Shown: piece by piece, positions 42,449 through 50,988 of the stretch
Numbering within the stretch: position 1 is the first letter of the stretch
How the letters are laid out: every line of letters starts with the position of its first letter
Source: an uncultured Draconibacterium sp.
Lineage (GTDB): Bacteria; Bacteroidota; Bacteroidia; Bacteroidales; Prolixibacteraceae
Reading direction: 5' to 3'
Length of the DNA: 64,000 bases
NCBI GenBank assembly: GCA_947492175.1
Contig: CANLMQ010000001.1
Coordinates: forward strand, 1 to 64,000
Translations under genes and position numbers: made by a program
Notes under the pieces: model-generated
What the model saw: the letters and a program-made list of their open reading frames with translations, nothing else
The model's database searches: none
Told to the model about the DNA's origin: nothing

Positions 42449-44038
42449 TTATCGGAACCGTTTCACAAGCATTAACAACATTAGCAACACACTTACAAAC
42501 AGCGCTCCATGTGCTACAAAATCGCCATGTTTTACGTAAAAAGTAATAGCTGTGTTGGCATTTAATGTACCCTTAATGGCTGCCTCTTCCCACCACTCTG
42601 TTGGCTGAATGATATCGCCTCGCTGATTTATAAAACAAGAAGTTCCGGTATTGGCTGCCCGCGCAATGCTTCGGCGCGTTTCAATAGCACGCAATTGCGA
42701 AAACAGCAAATGTTGTTTGTAGCCCCTCGAATTTTTCCACCAGCCATCGTTGGTAATAATCAGTAATATTTGGGCACCTTTTTTTATGTATTCAGTTACA
42801 TACTCTCCAAATACCGATTCGAAACAAATAACAGGTGCCAGCCGGGTTCCGTCTTTCGAAATAAAATTAGAAGGTTCATTTTGCTGCCCCAAAGTTCCGT
42901 AGGCTCCTCCCAAATCAATTACCATATCTTTTGAAAAAGGGAGGTATCTTAAAAACGGTGTTTTTTCAACTCCTGAAACCAATTTCGATTTATGATAAAC
43001 CTGCGTATTTCCTTCGCGGGTCAGATACAAGGCCGTATTAAAGCGGTCGTAAATTAATTCATCCCTTTTTCGCGCGGTTATGGTCGCTTCATCTTTATTG
43101 GGATACACTTTAAACGACGATACCCCAAAAATAAACTCAGCTTTACTGTATTTGTTTTGAAATGTATTTAACCTTTGCAAGTAACCGTTTGTATCAAATT
43201 TATCTTCGTTCCAGTACCATTGATTTTCGAAAACAGTTTCCGGCCCAAGAATATAATCTATTTCATTGGTAGTTACCTGGCCTGCCAAACGAAGAAAGTT
43301 TTCAAGTTTTTGATTTTCGGCCTCCATATCAAAACGTTCGGTATAAGGATCTACATTGGGCTGAATAATTGCAAAGTGTTTCGGATGCTCCTTTTCAACA
43401 TACTCGTAATACATGTAACAGGAAAGAGCCAGTGGTCCGGCCAACAAAATCAAAAAGGAGACTAATGACGTTACCAATTGCTGAGCTTTTACCTTCTGCC
43501 AAATAGCTGTTCCCAGCCTAAATACCAACACATTGACAACCAGAATCCAAAGGGTTCCTCCGAATGTTCCTGTATATTCGTACCACTGAATAAGCCGCAC
43601 ATGATTTGCCAACCCGCTTCCCAATTGTAAACAAGGCCATTCTATATCCCAGTTAAACTGAAAATATTCCATGGAAATCCAGAAAACAACCAGGGAGATG
43701 TATCCCAAACGTGCCGAAAGTTTTTGATGCATAGAATGCGCCAGCCACAAAACCAGCGACATTAAGAAAGAATTCAGGATCATGCCCATTGCAACACCTG
43801 TTAACGAAGCTTTAGCCATCCACCACGATGCTGCCACATTCCAGATAAGTGCAGAGATAAAAACATATCCCCAGTAAGCTATCCCGGGGAAAGCGGCTTT
43901 GTTTTTTACAAAAAAATCATTGAGAACCAGCAGCGGAACAAAAGCCACAAACAAAAGCCAGCCGGGTAATCCCAGCCATGTAAAACTAAGCAAAATGCCC
44001 GAAAGCAACGATAATAAAAGCCGATGTACCTGTTTCAA
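42449..44038 (-). CDS. lnt: Apolipoprotein N-acyltransferase
   Basis: 529-aa inner-membrane enzyme that adds the third acyl chain to lipoproteins. The N-terminal 210 residues contain about six membrane helices. A nitrilase-type domain follows with the catalytic triad visible as E267 (LGPETVF), K350 (VYHK) and C405 (PVICFES). The length is typical of the family. It lies 12 bp after the 5'-nucleotidase catalytic gene and probably shares its transcript, which ends here. It is essential in many Gram-negative bacteria, and there is a logical though not necessarily functional link with the lipoprotein genes nearby. Confidence 0.95.
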   Translation of the reverse strand: MKQVHRLLLSLLSGILLSFTWLGLPGWLLFVAFVPLLVLNDFFVKNKAAFPGIAYWGYVFISALIWNVAASWWMAKASLTGVAMGMILNSFLMSLVLWLAHSMHQKLSARLGYISLVVFWISMEYFQFNWDIEWPCLQLGSGLANHVRLIQWYEYTGTFGGTLWILVVNVLVFRLGTAIWQKVKAQQLVTSLVSFLILLAGPLALSCYMYYEYVEKEHPKHFAIIQPNVDPYTERFDMEAENQKLENFLRLAGQVTTNEIDYILGPETVFENQWYWNEDKFDTNGYLQRLNTFQNKYSKAEFIFGVSSFKVYPNKDEATITARKRDELIYDRFNTALYLTREGNTQVYHKSKLVSGVEKTPFLRYLPFSKDMVIDLGGAYGTLGQQNEPSNFISKDGTRLAPVICFESVFGEYVTEYIKKGAQILLIITNDGWWKNSRGYKQHLLFSQLRAIETRRSIARAANTGTSCFINQRGDIIQPTEWWEEAAIKGTLNANTAITFYVKHGDFVAHGALFVSVLLMLLMLVKRFR

Positions 44039-44050
44039 AACACCTCTGAT

Positions 44051-44980
44051 TTATGACTCCAGAACTTGTGAATAGATGCGTGTTTTCTTTTTCTTCGAAC
44101 GTTCAAAAACAAAATCGATTTTACCTACTACCAAACCGCCCCACCAGGCCTGATTTACAAGAACAGGATTTCCTGTTTTGTTTTTCATTTCAATTGGTTT
44201 TTCGAGATACGTATGAGTATGTCCGCCAATAATCAGGTCTGTGTGCGAAGTTTCTGCCGCCAAAACCATGTCGCTTACGCCGTTATGTCGGTATCTTAAT
44301 CCCAGATGCGACAAACAAATTACCAGGTCGCATTTCTTCTCATTTTTCAGGAAACTTTCCATTTTAAGGGCTGTGGTTACCGGATCGTTATACACGGTAT
44401 TTTCGTATTGTTTTTTCCCAACCAAACCATCTAATTTAATACCCAATCCATAAATCCCGATTTTAATTCCTGAACGTTTAAACACTTTATAGCCGGGAAA
44501 TTTTCCTTCCAGAATAGTATCGGAAAAATCGTAGTTCGAGTTTATTAACGGAAACCGGGCATTGGGCAACGGATCGAGAATACCTTGCAGGCCATTGTCA
44601 AACTCATGGTTGCCAATGGTAACGGCATCGTACCCTGCAGCACTCATTACTTTCAGCATTAATTCCCCTTTAAAATAGTTGAAATAGGGAGTTCCCTGAA
44701 ACATATCGCCGGCATCCAACAGTAAGGTATTCGGATTTTTTTCCTTTTGAATTTTTGCCAGCTCCGAAATGCGTGCCAATCCGCCTTTATTAGAATAACG
44801 TTCGTTGGTGCCTGTAAAGGGTTCGATATGACAATGCATATCGTTGGTATGCAAAATGGTAATTGTAGTGAAATCGGTGTTTCCCAATACAGAAAAAGGA
44901 ACAGTGCCTAAAGCAACACCCGCAGTACCTGCCGCAATATTCCGGATAAAAATCCGTCGGTTTATTTTATTTGTGCTCAT
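44051..44980 (-). CDS. 5'-nucleotidase/UshA-type metallophosphatase domain protein
   Basis: 309 aa, the catalytic half of a 5'-nucleotidase. Metal ligands are in HTNDMHCH (D47, H49), LLLDAGD (D89, D92), IGNHEFD (N124, H125) and the later GGHTHTY. The N-terminus (NRRIFIRNIAAGTAGVALG) looks like a twin-arginine-type signal, so it acts in the periplasm. It lacks the C-terminal substrate-binding domain found in full-length UshA-type enzymes; that domain is a separate gene at 45038, 57 bp upstream. Together they would hydrolyse nucleotides or related phosphoesters. Order in the transcript is C-domain gene, catalytic gene, lnt. Confidence 0.92.
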   Translation of the reverse strand: MSTNKINRRIFIRNIAAGTAGVALGTVPFSVLGNTDFTTITILHTNDMHCHIEPFTGTNERYSNKGGLARISELAKIQKEKNPNTLLLDAGDMFQGTPYFNYFKGELMLKVMSAAGYDAVTIGNHEFDNGLQGILDPLPNARFPLINSNYDFSDTILEGKFPGYKVFKRSGIKIGIYGLGIKLDGLVGKKQYENTVYNDPVTTALKMESFLKNEKKCDLVICLSHLGLRYRHNGVSDMVLAAETSHTDLIIGGHTHTYLEKPIEMKNKTGNPVLVNQAWWGGLVVGKIDFVFERSKKKKTRIYSQVLES

Positions 44981-45037
44981 GCTTCATCTGTTATAATCTC
45001 AACTAAATTTATGTTACCGGCATTATTAACTTCGGTG

Positions 45038-45802
45038 CTATTCAATTGTAAATCGTCCGTCAATTTTAGCCGTTAGTTTCTCGTTATTTTTTTGTTTTGC
45101 TTCGAGGTTCGAAATTATCGCATCGCGTATTTTGTACCTGCTGTTTATAAATTTCCGGCTACCCCTTAATACTTCCAGTCCATCGCCTCCATTGGCTACA
45201 TAATCGTTGGTTACCAACCAATAACTCTCCTCCTCGTTTAACGGCCTGCCGCCAATAGTCGCATCTTTTGCTTTATTGTTCGAGATTCTGATTCTCGCTC
45301 CTCCAACGCTATCGCCACCCTTTGAGGCCACATAATCCAGAAACTCCTGCATTTGTTTTCCATCCAGCTCCAGAAAAACCATTTCGTTTTCGAAAGGCAT
45401 TAGTTCAAATATTTTCCCTACTGTTATTTCTCCTTTGGGCAACGAAGTCCGTATTCCACCATAATTAAAAAACGATACATCGGGAATCAGGTTCAATCCT
45501 TGTGCCTTTGCTACGTTCTCTCCTTCAGCCAGTAATACATCTCCTAGGAAATTTGTTAAAAAACTTTCGGGTTTACCCTTTGTCATCTCAATTTCGGAAA
45601 ATGAAATAACCCGGCTCATGTCTTTTTCCAGAATGGTTTTGTAGGGATTATAAAGCTGAATAATACTGCTGTCCAGCGCATTCAGTTCTTCCGAAACAGA
45701 AATATTCTCAATTTCATAACTTTTTTGAACAAAATGAGTTTTACAGGAAACGGCAATTAAAACCCAAGTTATCAACAACGTATAGCTGAAAGATTGTCGC
45801 AT
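45038..45802 (-). CDS. 5'-nucleotidase C-terminal domain lipoprotein
   Basis: 254 aa, corresponding to the 5_nucleotid_C domain alone. Typical motifs are FFNYGGIRTSLPKGEITVG, FELMPFENEMVFLELDG and TNDYVANGGDG, which in whole enzymes bind the nucleoside part of the substrate. The N-terminus ends in the lipobox-like AVSC with Cys 20, so it is a predicted lipoprotein. It has no metallophosphatase residues and must work with the neighbouring catalytic protein at 44051. The gene for the C-terminal half precedes that for the N-terminal half, so the pair did not arise by a simple stop codon in a fused gene. Confidence 0.9.
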   Translation of the reverse strand: MRQSFSYTLLITWVLIAVSCKTHFVQKSYEIENISVSEELNALDSSIIQLYNPYKTILEKDMSRVISFSEIEMTKGKPESFLTNFLGDVLLAEGENVAKAQGLNLIPDVSFFNYGGIRTSLPKGEITVGKIFELMPFENEMVFLELDGKQMQEFLDYVASKGGDSVGGARIRISNNKAKDATIGGRPLNEEESYWLVTNDYVANGGDGLEVLRGSRKFINSRYKIRDAIISNLEAKQKNNEKLTAKIDGRFTIE

Positions 45803-45840
45803 GAATGAAATAATGTTTTAAAAGTTACTTTTATTTTAGC

Positions 45841-46929
45841 ATGATAGTTGTTTCAAGAACAGAAATAGTAAGCATTATGTTTGTTTCAAAACTACATATA
45901 AAATTAGTTGGTAAAATTAAATTCATCTTTTTTTTGGCATTTATTGCTTTTCCTTTTTTACTCTCTGCCCAAAACAAAGAAGTTGTGGCCGAGAAAGGAG
46001 ATGGCATTTACCGCCTGTTAACCCGGCATGGATATTCCTATTCGGAAACTATGGATGACTTTATAAAGCTTAATGAAAATGCATTGGGCAAAAATAATGC
46101 ACTTATCGCCGGGAAAAAATACAAGCTCCCCGAAACAGAAAAAACAAATCCTGAAACTACAGAAACCATTTCGCCGGCAAAAGCCAAAGGTAAAATTGTT
46201 CGTTACGAGATTTTTGGAGACAAATACGCCGATGTTGAAATTACCGGCAACACCTTAAAGGGTGCAGTTTACTATTTAGTGGGTGGACACGGAGGCCCAG
46301 ATCCGGGAGCAGTGGGCAAACACAACGGGTTCCAGGTTTGCGAAGATGAATATGCCTACGATGTTTCGTTGCGTTTGGCACGAAACCTTATTTCGGAAGG
46401 AGCAACCGTTTACCTGATTACCCGCGACAAAAACGATGGAATTCGCGATGCTCAAAACCTGAAATTGGATCATGATGAAGTTTGCTACCCCAACTCAAAA
46501 ATTCCGCTTAACCCAACACGTCGACTTAGGCAACGAACCAATGCAGTAAACGCTTTGTACAAGAAGAACAAAGGTTCTTTTCAACGTATGATAGCGGTGC
46601 ACGTTGATTCGAGACACGTTCGCGAGAACATCGATATCTTCTTTTACCACGACAAACGAAGTAAAACAGGCGAAAAAGCCTGTAAGATTCTGAGAGATAC
46701 GATTGAAAAAAAATACAAAGAACATCAACCCAACCGAGGTTACACCGGCACCGTTTCACCACGTGGGTTATATGTAATCAGAAATACATATCCCACAGCC
46801 ATTTTTATTGAACTTGGCAACATGAACCACCAGCGCGATGTAAAACGTTTGATTTTATACGATAACCGACAGGCAGTAGCAAACTGGCTAACCGCCGGGC
46901 TTATTAAAGATTTTAAAACCAATAAGTAA
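45841..46929 (+). CDS. LysM-containing N-acetylmuramoyl-L-alanine amidase
   Basis: 362 aa. A signal sequence (IKFIFFLAFIAFPFLLSAQ) is followed by a LysM-like peptidoglycan-binding region (about 46-97), a low-complexity linker, and an Amidase_3 domain (about 143-355). That domain has zinc ligand His 150 in GGHGGPDPGA, a Glu at 168-170 and a second His in IAVHVDSR. It cleaves the amide bond between MurNAc and the stem peptide in the periplasm. A second ATG at codon 13 (45877) gives a more usual signal-peptide length and may be the true start. It is divergent from the 5'-nucleotidase genes and ends at a strong terminator. Confidence 0.9.
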   Translation: MIVVSRTEIVSIMFVSKLHIKLVGKIKFIFFLAFIAFPFLLSAQNKEVVAEKGDGIYRLLTRHGYSYSETMDDFIKLNENALGKNNALIAGKKYKLPETEKTNPETTETISPAKAKGKIVRYEIFGDKYADVEITGNTLKGAVYYLVGGHGGPDPGAVGKHNGFQVCEDEYAYDVSLRLARNLISEGATVYLITRDKNDGIRDAQNLKLDHDEVCYPNSKIPLNPTRRLRQRTNAVNALYKKNKGSFQRMIAVHVDSRHVRENIDIFFYHDKRSKTGEKACKILRDTIEKKYKEHQPNRGYTGTVSPRGLYVIRNTYPTAIFIELGNMNHQRDVKRLILYDNRQAVANWLTAGLIKDFKTNK

Positions 46930-47014
46930 GAATAACTCAAGGCAAGGAACAAAGGGAAGGAGTCAAGAGCAAGGACAGGAGTTGTTTGCAGCTTTTGATT
47001 CTTAATGAAAGCAG

Positions 47015-47062
47015 GGATGCCATCTTTTTTACACTATGTAGAAAGATGGCATCCTTTTTTTT
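47015..47062 (+). terminator. Strong intrinsic terminator
   Basis: GGATGCCATCTTT (47015-47027) pairs perfectly with AAAGATGGCATCC (47042-47054) over 13 bp with a 14-base loop, followed by eight T. It lies 86 bp after the LysM amidase stop. Confidence 0.85.
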
Positions 47063-47092
47063 GCTGTTCTCAAACCAAAGCTAGAGGTAAAT

Positions 47093-47121
47093 CTTTTCCA
47101 AAGTTCAGAACTTTGGAAAAG
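47093..47121. repeat. Left hairpin bracketing the DUF6261 locus
   Basis: CTTTTCCAAAGTTC (47093-47106) and GAACTTTGGAAAAG (47108-47121) form a 14-bp perfect inverted repeat around one A. Nearly the same hairpin recurs at 48236-48266, so the two bracket the DUF6261 gene and its upstream palindrome array. Confidence 0.7.
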
Positions 47122-47133
47122 TTAGCACCCTCT

Positions 47134-47172
47134 AAGGGATCCGATCTCTTGAAGAGATCGGATCCCTTTTTT
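47134..47172 (+). terminator. Perfect 17-bp hairpin with T-run
   Basis: AAGGGATCCGATCTCTT (47134-47150) pairs with AAGAGATCGGATCCCTT (47152-47168); Ts run from 47167 to 47172. It lies 29 bp past the leftward stop of the DUF6261 gene. The T-run favours rightward termination, but the stem is strong enough to act in both directions. Confidence 0.65.
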
Positions 47173-47200
47173 ACTGCCAACTGAGACTAAATGCTGCCAA

Positions 47201-47926
47201 CTATTCCTCCTCCTTGTCATCTTTTTTATTGCGCCCATCGCGCTGGCTGAGGCGTTGGTTGTATTTTTCAATACGCTCGTTTAGTTCGCCTATAAAATCT
47301 TCCCAGGCTTCGGGGCCTTCAACAATTACCAGTGCATCGAGTAAACGGATAACATCGCGGTAGGCCGTGTCGAGCTGTTTGCGGGCCGCTTTCATTTTAA
47401 CGGGTGTTTTGCCCGACTCGTCGGTGTAACGGTCGCCAACCAAATCTTTCACCGCCTGGTTATTGGCTTTTAGTTCGGTTACCCAGTCGGTAAGGCCAAC
47501 TGTTGCCACATCGGCGGCATACTTGTTTTCGAGCAACTGAATCAGTTTATCGGTAGCGGCGGTTTGCTGGTCGTAGGGTTTGTTGGTAAGGTCGTCGAAA
47601 CTGTCGAACACAATTTTAAGGCGGCGGGCAGCTTCGCGAACTTCGGCGCGGAAATGACGCAGGGCAGCATCAATCATATCTTCCATACCCAGGGTTGTGG
47701 TGTCGCGCGTGTGATCGGCATCGGCAATGGGGCCGGTAAAAATACTTTTACGCACCACATCGAGCGCTTCGCTTTCGTTGGCCAAAGCGGCTTCATAGGC
47801 CGGGTAATACTTCTGAATTTTAAGAGCTTCAACGGTAAAACGAACAACCAATTCGTTTACCTCGGTGTGAAAGTGGAAGTGTTCTTCGTTGCGAAGTGCA
47901 TGCAGGTATAAACTTTTAATTTCCAT
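47201..47926 (-). CDS. DUF6261 family protein
   Basis: 241-aa, mostly helical cytoplasmic protein with no signal or membrane segment, matching my memory of the DUF6261 family of Bacteroidota (opening MEIKSLYLHALRNEEHFHFH; C-terminal charged tail RDGRNKKDDKEEE). Function unknown. The coding DNA is visibly richer in G and C than neighbouring genes. Directly upstream is an array of interrupted palindromes spaced about 21 bp (47970-48198), and near-identical hairpins lie on both sides of the locus. Such a setting suggests an accessory cassette, or a protein that acts on the repeats. Neither is proven. Confidence 0.8.
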   Translation of the reverse strand: MEIKSLYLHALRNEEHFHFHTEVNELVVRFTVEALKIQKYYPAYEAALANESEALDVVRKSIFTGPIADADHTRDTTTLGMEDMIDAALRHFRAEVREAARRLKIVFDSFDDLTNKPYDQQTAATDKLIQLLENKYAADVATVGLTDWVTELKANNQAVKDLVGDRYTDESGKTPVKMKAARKQLDTAYRDVIRLLDALVIVEGPEAWEDFIGELNERIEKYNQRLSQRDGRNKKDDKEEE

Positions 47927-47969
47927 AATAATTTGAATTATTGGTTTAAAAATGGATTATCTGTAATTC

Positions 47970-48198
47970 TTTCCGGCTGTTGGGAAACTTTCCCTTCGAC
48001 AGGGATTATACTTTCCCATGATTGGGAAACCTTCTCTAAAGTTCGTGGCATACTTTCCCAACTATGGGAAATCTTGCTGTAGATTTATTTTTAACGTTCC
48101 CAACAATGGGAAACCTTCCCTGAATATTAGCCGGGAGTTTCCCACCTCCGGGAAAACCCGTCGGGAACTTTGTTTGGACTTTCCTGTTGTTGGGACGC
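47970..48198. repeat. Array of interrupted palindromes, about 21-bp spacing
   Basis: Units of the form TTTCCCA-N4-TGGGAAAC begin near 47970, 47989, 48012, 48032, 48053, 48074, 48096, 48116, 48138 and 48180. Clean examples are TTTCCCATGATTGGGAAAC at 48012, TTTCCCAACTATGGGAAA at 48053 and TTCCCAACAATGGGAAAC at 48097. Others are decayed or lack one arm (48032, 48074, about 48159). The spacing varies between 19 and 23 bp. It fills most of the 352-bp gap between DUF6261 and the subtilase and lies directly upstream of the DUF6261 start. It may be a protein-binding array or a proliferated repeat. Confidence 0.75.
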
Positions 48199-48235
48199 TT
48201 GTTTTATTCTCATCTTCAGGGTTTTTCGTTATAAA

Positions 48236-48266
48236 CCTTTTCCAAAGTTCGAAACTTTGGAAAAGG
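48236..48266 (-). terminator. Right hairpin of the DUF6261 locus, possible subtilase terminator
   Basis: CCTTTTCCAAAGTT (48236-48249) and AACTTTGGAAAAGG (48253-48266) form a 14-bp stem with a 3-base loop. It begins 12 bp after the leftward stop of the subtilase and is followed on that strand by TTTAT, so it may end that transcript. It is nearly the same sequence as the hairpin at 47093-47121. Confidence 0.55.
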
Positions 48267-48278
48267 TAAGCTTCAAAA

Positions 48279-50618
48279 CTATTTCTTCACCACCAGTTTA
48301 CCGGTAATTATATCGTCTTTGTATTTAACACGCACCATATAAATCCCCTCTTTCCAGCTTTGAGTGTTAATGGTTATGCTTTTGCCTTTTAGTTTCTGTT
48401 TTTTTAGTTTCAGGCTTAGCATACTATCGTACACCTCGAGGTCCCATTCGGCGTTTTCGTCGAAAGTAGCTTCGGTGGAGGCCGATTTTAACGAAGTCTC
48501 ATTCGCAGAACCTTGTTCGATACTAATGGTAGTTTCTCCTACAGTTGGGTTGGGAGAAAACGTTAAAACAGGAGCAAATGGATCAGGTAAATGTATGCCA
48601 TCCAATCCTACGTCCACGCCCATAAGAGAAATATGCTTTGTATATGTATAACCACCCTGCTTAAGCGTTAAGGTAGCAATTGTTAAATTATTCGGATTTG
48701 TTGTAGATATTACATCAACATAATTTCTGCCATAAACAGTATCTGGCTTATCAACCAGTAAATCCATTCCCTGCCATTCTAATATCCACATATTATTTAA
48801 TTCTCCCGCACAAGCCGGACTCACATAATATCGATTCTTTCCGGCGTACGAAATCTGATCAATTCCAGTAACCTCACTTCCTATAACAAATTCTTTTCGT
48901 ACAGCTTCAACCCCGTTAACACTAATACTCACCCAGGCATCTCCTTTTAAAAACAATGTAGTAAAAGTCCCCGGATTACCAATTACAGGTACTAAGTTAG
49001 TACTATGGTTCCAGGTATAATTGGGAGGAGCATTAGTTACTGTAAAAGTAACTTCGGTATTGGGACAGACATAGGAGGGGCCGGAGATGTAAGGATTAAC
49101 CGCCTGCACTGCAGCATATGCATTTACACGACCATAGCCGTAAGTGTTATCAAAGCCTGAGCTTCCCATATCTGTTGCTGTTTGTTGCAATGTTGTCCGC
49201 ACCTCTGTCTCTGTTAAAAACGGATTGGCTGACAACATTAATGCAGCTACGCCTGCAACTTGTGGACAGGCTGCTGAAGTGCCGCCAAAATCTTCCATAT
49301 AATTACCATTGTTATCACCTAAACTTCCCATTCTATCAGTAGTTCTAACATTTCCATCTGAATTTACATCTCCAGTTGGAGCTACTAAATCCATTGAAAC
49401 TCCTCTTTGGCTATAATTACAAATCACTCCTCTGTTAGTTATAGCTCCAACAGTTATTACTCCGTCTACACGACCTGGAAATAGAACATCTGTGAAATCA
49501 GGATAATAGTTCCCAGATGAAAAAACAACAACACTTCCCCTACCATCTCTCCCATAGACTCTTGCACTATCAATGGCCAATGCTATGTCGTTGGAAGGAT
49601 CATCCCCTCCCCAAGAACAACTTAACACATCAGCTCTATGCCATGCCCAATTAATAGCTTCTGCAATTTCAATGTTTGATCCAAAACCTTGAACTGTCCT
49701 TCCAAGCCAATCTGTAAATGCTGCATCTGGAACAATATTCACAGGCAAAATATTTACATTACTTGCAACTCCCCTTATACCAAGAGTATTGTTAGAGGCT
49801 GCCACAATCCCAGCACAGGCCACACCGTGGTATTTAGTATCCAAACTATTTGCATTTTGAGGTTCACCTTCTCCTGTCGCATTTCTTATCGTAAAACCTT
49901 CCAAAACCCGGGGGCTCATATCTTCATGAGTCCTGTCAACTCCTGCATCAACAACTGCAACAGTAATATCTGAATTACCATTTGTGATACTCCACGCTGG
50001 TTCAACATTAATATCAATTCCCGCTATTCCTCCATCCTGGCCGGTATTATTCAAATAATATTGTTGTGAATACAATGTATTTTCAATTTTATATTCAGAT
50101 AAAAATTCAGGTTCGCACCAAACTACATCATCCCTGGAATCCAATTCATTAACCAGGCGTAATACTTCTTCAGATTGACTAACGTTGCACTTTAAAATAT
50201 ACTTCTGGCTATCTCCGCTCTCTTTAACTAATTTTCCGGCATACTTATTCAAAACTGAGGAGAGATTAGTCTCTTGTTTGAACATTATCACAATACGGGG
50301 CAAAATAATTACCATCCGGTTTCTATGGTTTCGATATACATTTGATAAATAATCATAATCTTTAAATTGATGCCTGGCTCCGACAACTAAAAAACGGTTA
50401 CCTGAGATCATTTTGAATCGATCAATTTCTTTTTTTTGTAGTTGCTCTTCAAGAACCTTATTTTGTTTTTCAATTAAATGATTATTTGATTGAATAACAA
50501 ACGTGATACTATCTACTCTTAAATCAATCTTTTTTCCCTTATAACGGTAAAATGATTGAGAAAATAATAAAGTAGAATATGAAATAATAATTATCGTTAT
50601 TAATAGTTTTTTCATCAT
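48279..50618 (-). CDS. Secreted subtilisin-like serine protease with T9SS sorting domain
   Basis: 779 aa. Signal peptide (LLITIIIISYSTLLFSQ), an N-terminal propeptide-like region to about 180, then a peptidase S8 domain with catalytic Asp 224 (AVVDAGVD), His 264 (YHGVACAG), Asn 370 and Ser 448 (GGTSAACP). A central Ig-like region follows. The last 90 residues are a type IX secretion sorting domain (FSPNPTVGETTISIE ... GIYMVRVKYKDDIITGKLVVKK). It should be exported across the outer membrane and cleaved at the sorting domain. The gene starts 7 bp after the small lipoprotein gene, so the two are co-transcribed. Confidence 0.94.
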   Translation of the reverse strand: MMKKLLITIIIISYSTLLFSQSFYRYKGKKIDLRVDSITFVIQSNNHLIEKQNKVLEEQLQKKEIDRFKMISGNRFLVVGARHQFKDYDYLSNVYRNHRNRMVIILPRIVIMFKQETNLSSVLNKYAGKLVKESGDSQKYILKCNVSQSEEVLRLVNELDSRDDVVWCEPEFLSEYKIENTLYSQQYYLNNTGQDGGIAGIDINVEPAWSITNGNSDITVAVVDAGVDRTHEDMSPRVLEGFTIRNATGEGEPQNANSLDTKYHGVACAGIVAASNNTLGIRGVASNVNILPVNIVPDAAFTDWLGRTVQGFGSNIEIAEAINWAWHRADVLSCSWGGDDPSNDIALAIDSARVYGRDGRGSVVVFSSGNYYPDFTDVLFPGRVDGVITVGAITNRGVICNYSQRGVSMDLVAPTGDVNSDGNVRTTDRMGSLGDNNGNYMEDFGGTSAACPQVAGVAALMLSANPFLTETEVRTTLQQTATDMGSSGFDNTYGYGRVNAYAAVQAVNPYISGPSYVCPNTEVTFTVTNAPPNYTWNHSTNLVPVIGNPGTFTTLFLKGDAWVSISVNGVEAVRKEFVIGSEVTGIDQISYAGKNRYYVSPACAGELNNMWILEWQGMDLLVDKPDTVYGRNYVDVISTTNPNNLTIATLTLKQGGYTYTKHISLMGVDVGLDGIHLPDPFAPVLTFSPNPTVGETTISIEQGSANETSLKSASTEATFDENAEWDLEVYDSMLSLKLKKQKLKGKSITINTQSWKEGIYMVRVKYKDDIITGKLVVKK

Positions 50619-50625
50619 TTCTTTT

Positions 50626-50988
50626 TTAATGATTACAAAATTCTATAGATGCAGTAAACTCAGGGAATAACATACAGGTTGAAAAATGACTCCCAAATTC
50701 TTCATATTGAAGAACCTTAAAATACACAACATCTCCTTCATTTAATATCCCATCATACAAATCAGAATTAAATGCTATTGTAGCACCCACTGGAAGCTCA
50801 CTATTCTCGGGAGTCTTAGAAATTTCTATGATATTTTGACATCCATCTCCATGATTCAGGTTCACTACTTTTCCTTGGTAGCATAGAGGGTCTTGTTCTT
50901 TATCATCACACCCAGTCTCCAGCAAAACCACACAAAGCGGTAACAGGAGCAGTAATTTTGTTAGTAATTTTATTTTTTTTGGTTTCAT
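50626..50988 (-). CDS. Small lipoprotein upstream of the subtilase
   Basis: 120-aa predicted lipoprotein of unknown function. The start is the ATG at 50986-50988; a longer frame would need GTG and adds an unlikely leader. A hydrophobic signal ends in LETGC, a lipobox. The mature part has four further cysteines (DPLCYQG, GDGCQN, STCML, IEFCNH), which could form two disulfides. It contains VVYFKVLQYEEF, similar in style to compact beta domains. It is 7 bp ahead of the subtilase in the same direction. A role as protease inhibitor or partner is a guess from that pairing. Confidence 0.75.
   Translation of the reverse strand: MKPKKIKLLTKLLLLLPLCVVLLETGCDDKEQDPLCYQGKVVNLNHGDGCQNIIEISKTPENSELPVGATIAFNSDLYDGILNEGDVVYFKVLQYEEFGSHFSTCMLFPEFTASIEFCNH

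Noticed and set aside
48018..48269. Open frame with repeated FPNYGK/VPNNGK/FPTSGK-like segments
   Set aside because: It is the forward reading of the palindrome array. Unit spacing varies between 19 and 23 bp, which breaks any coding phase, the units are palindromic, and there is no ribosome-binding site.
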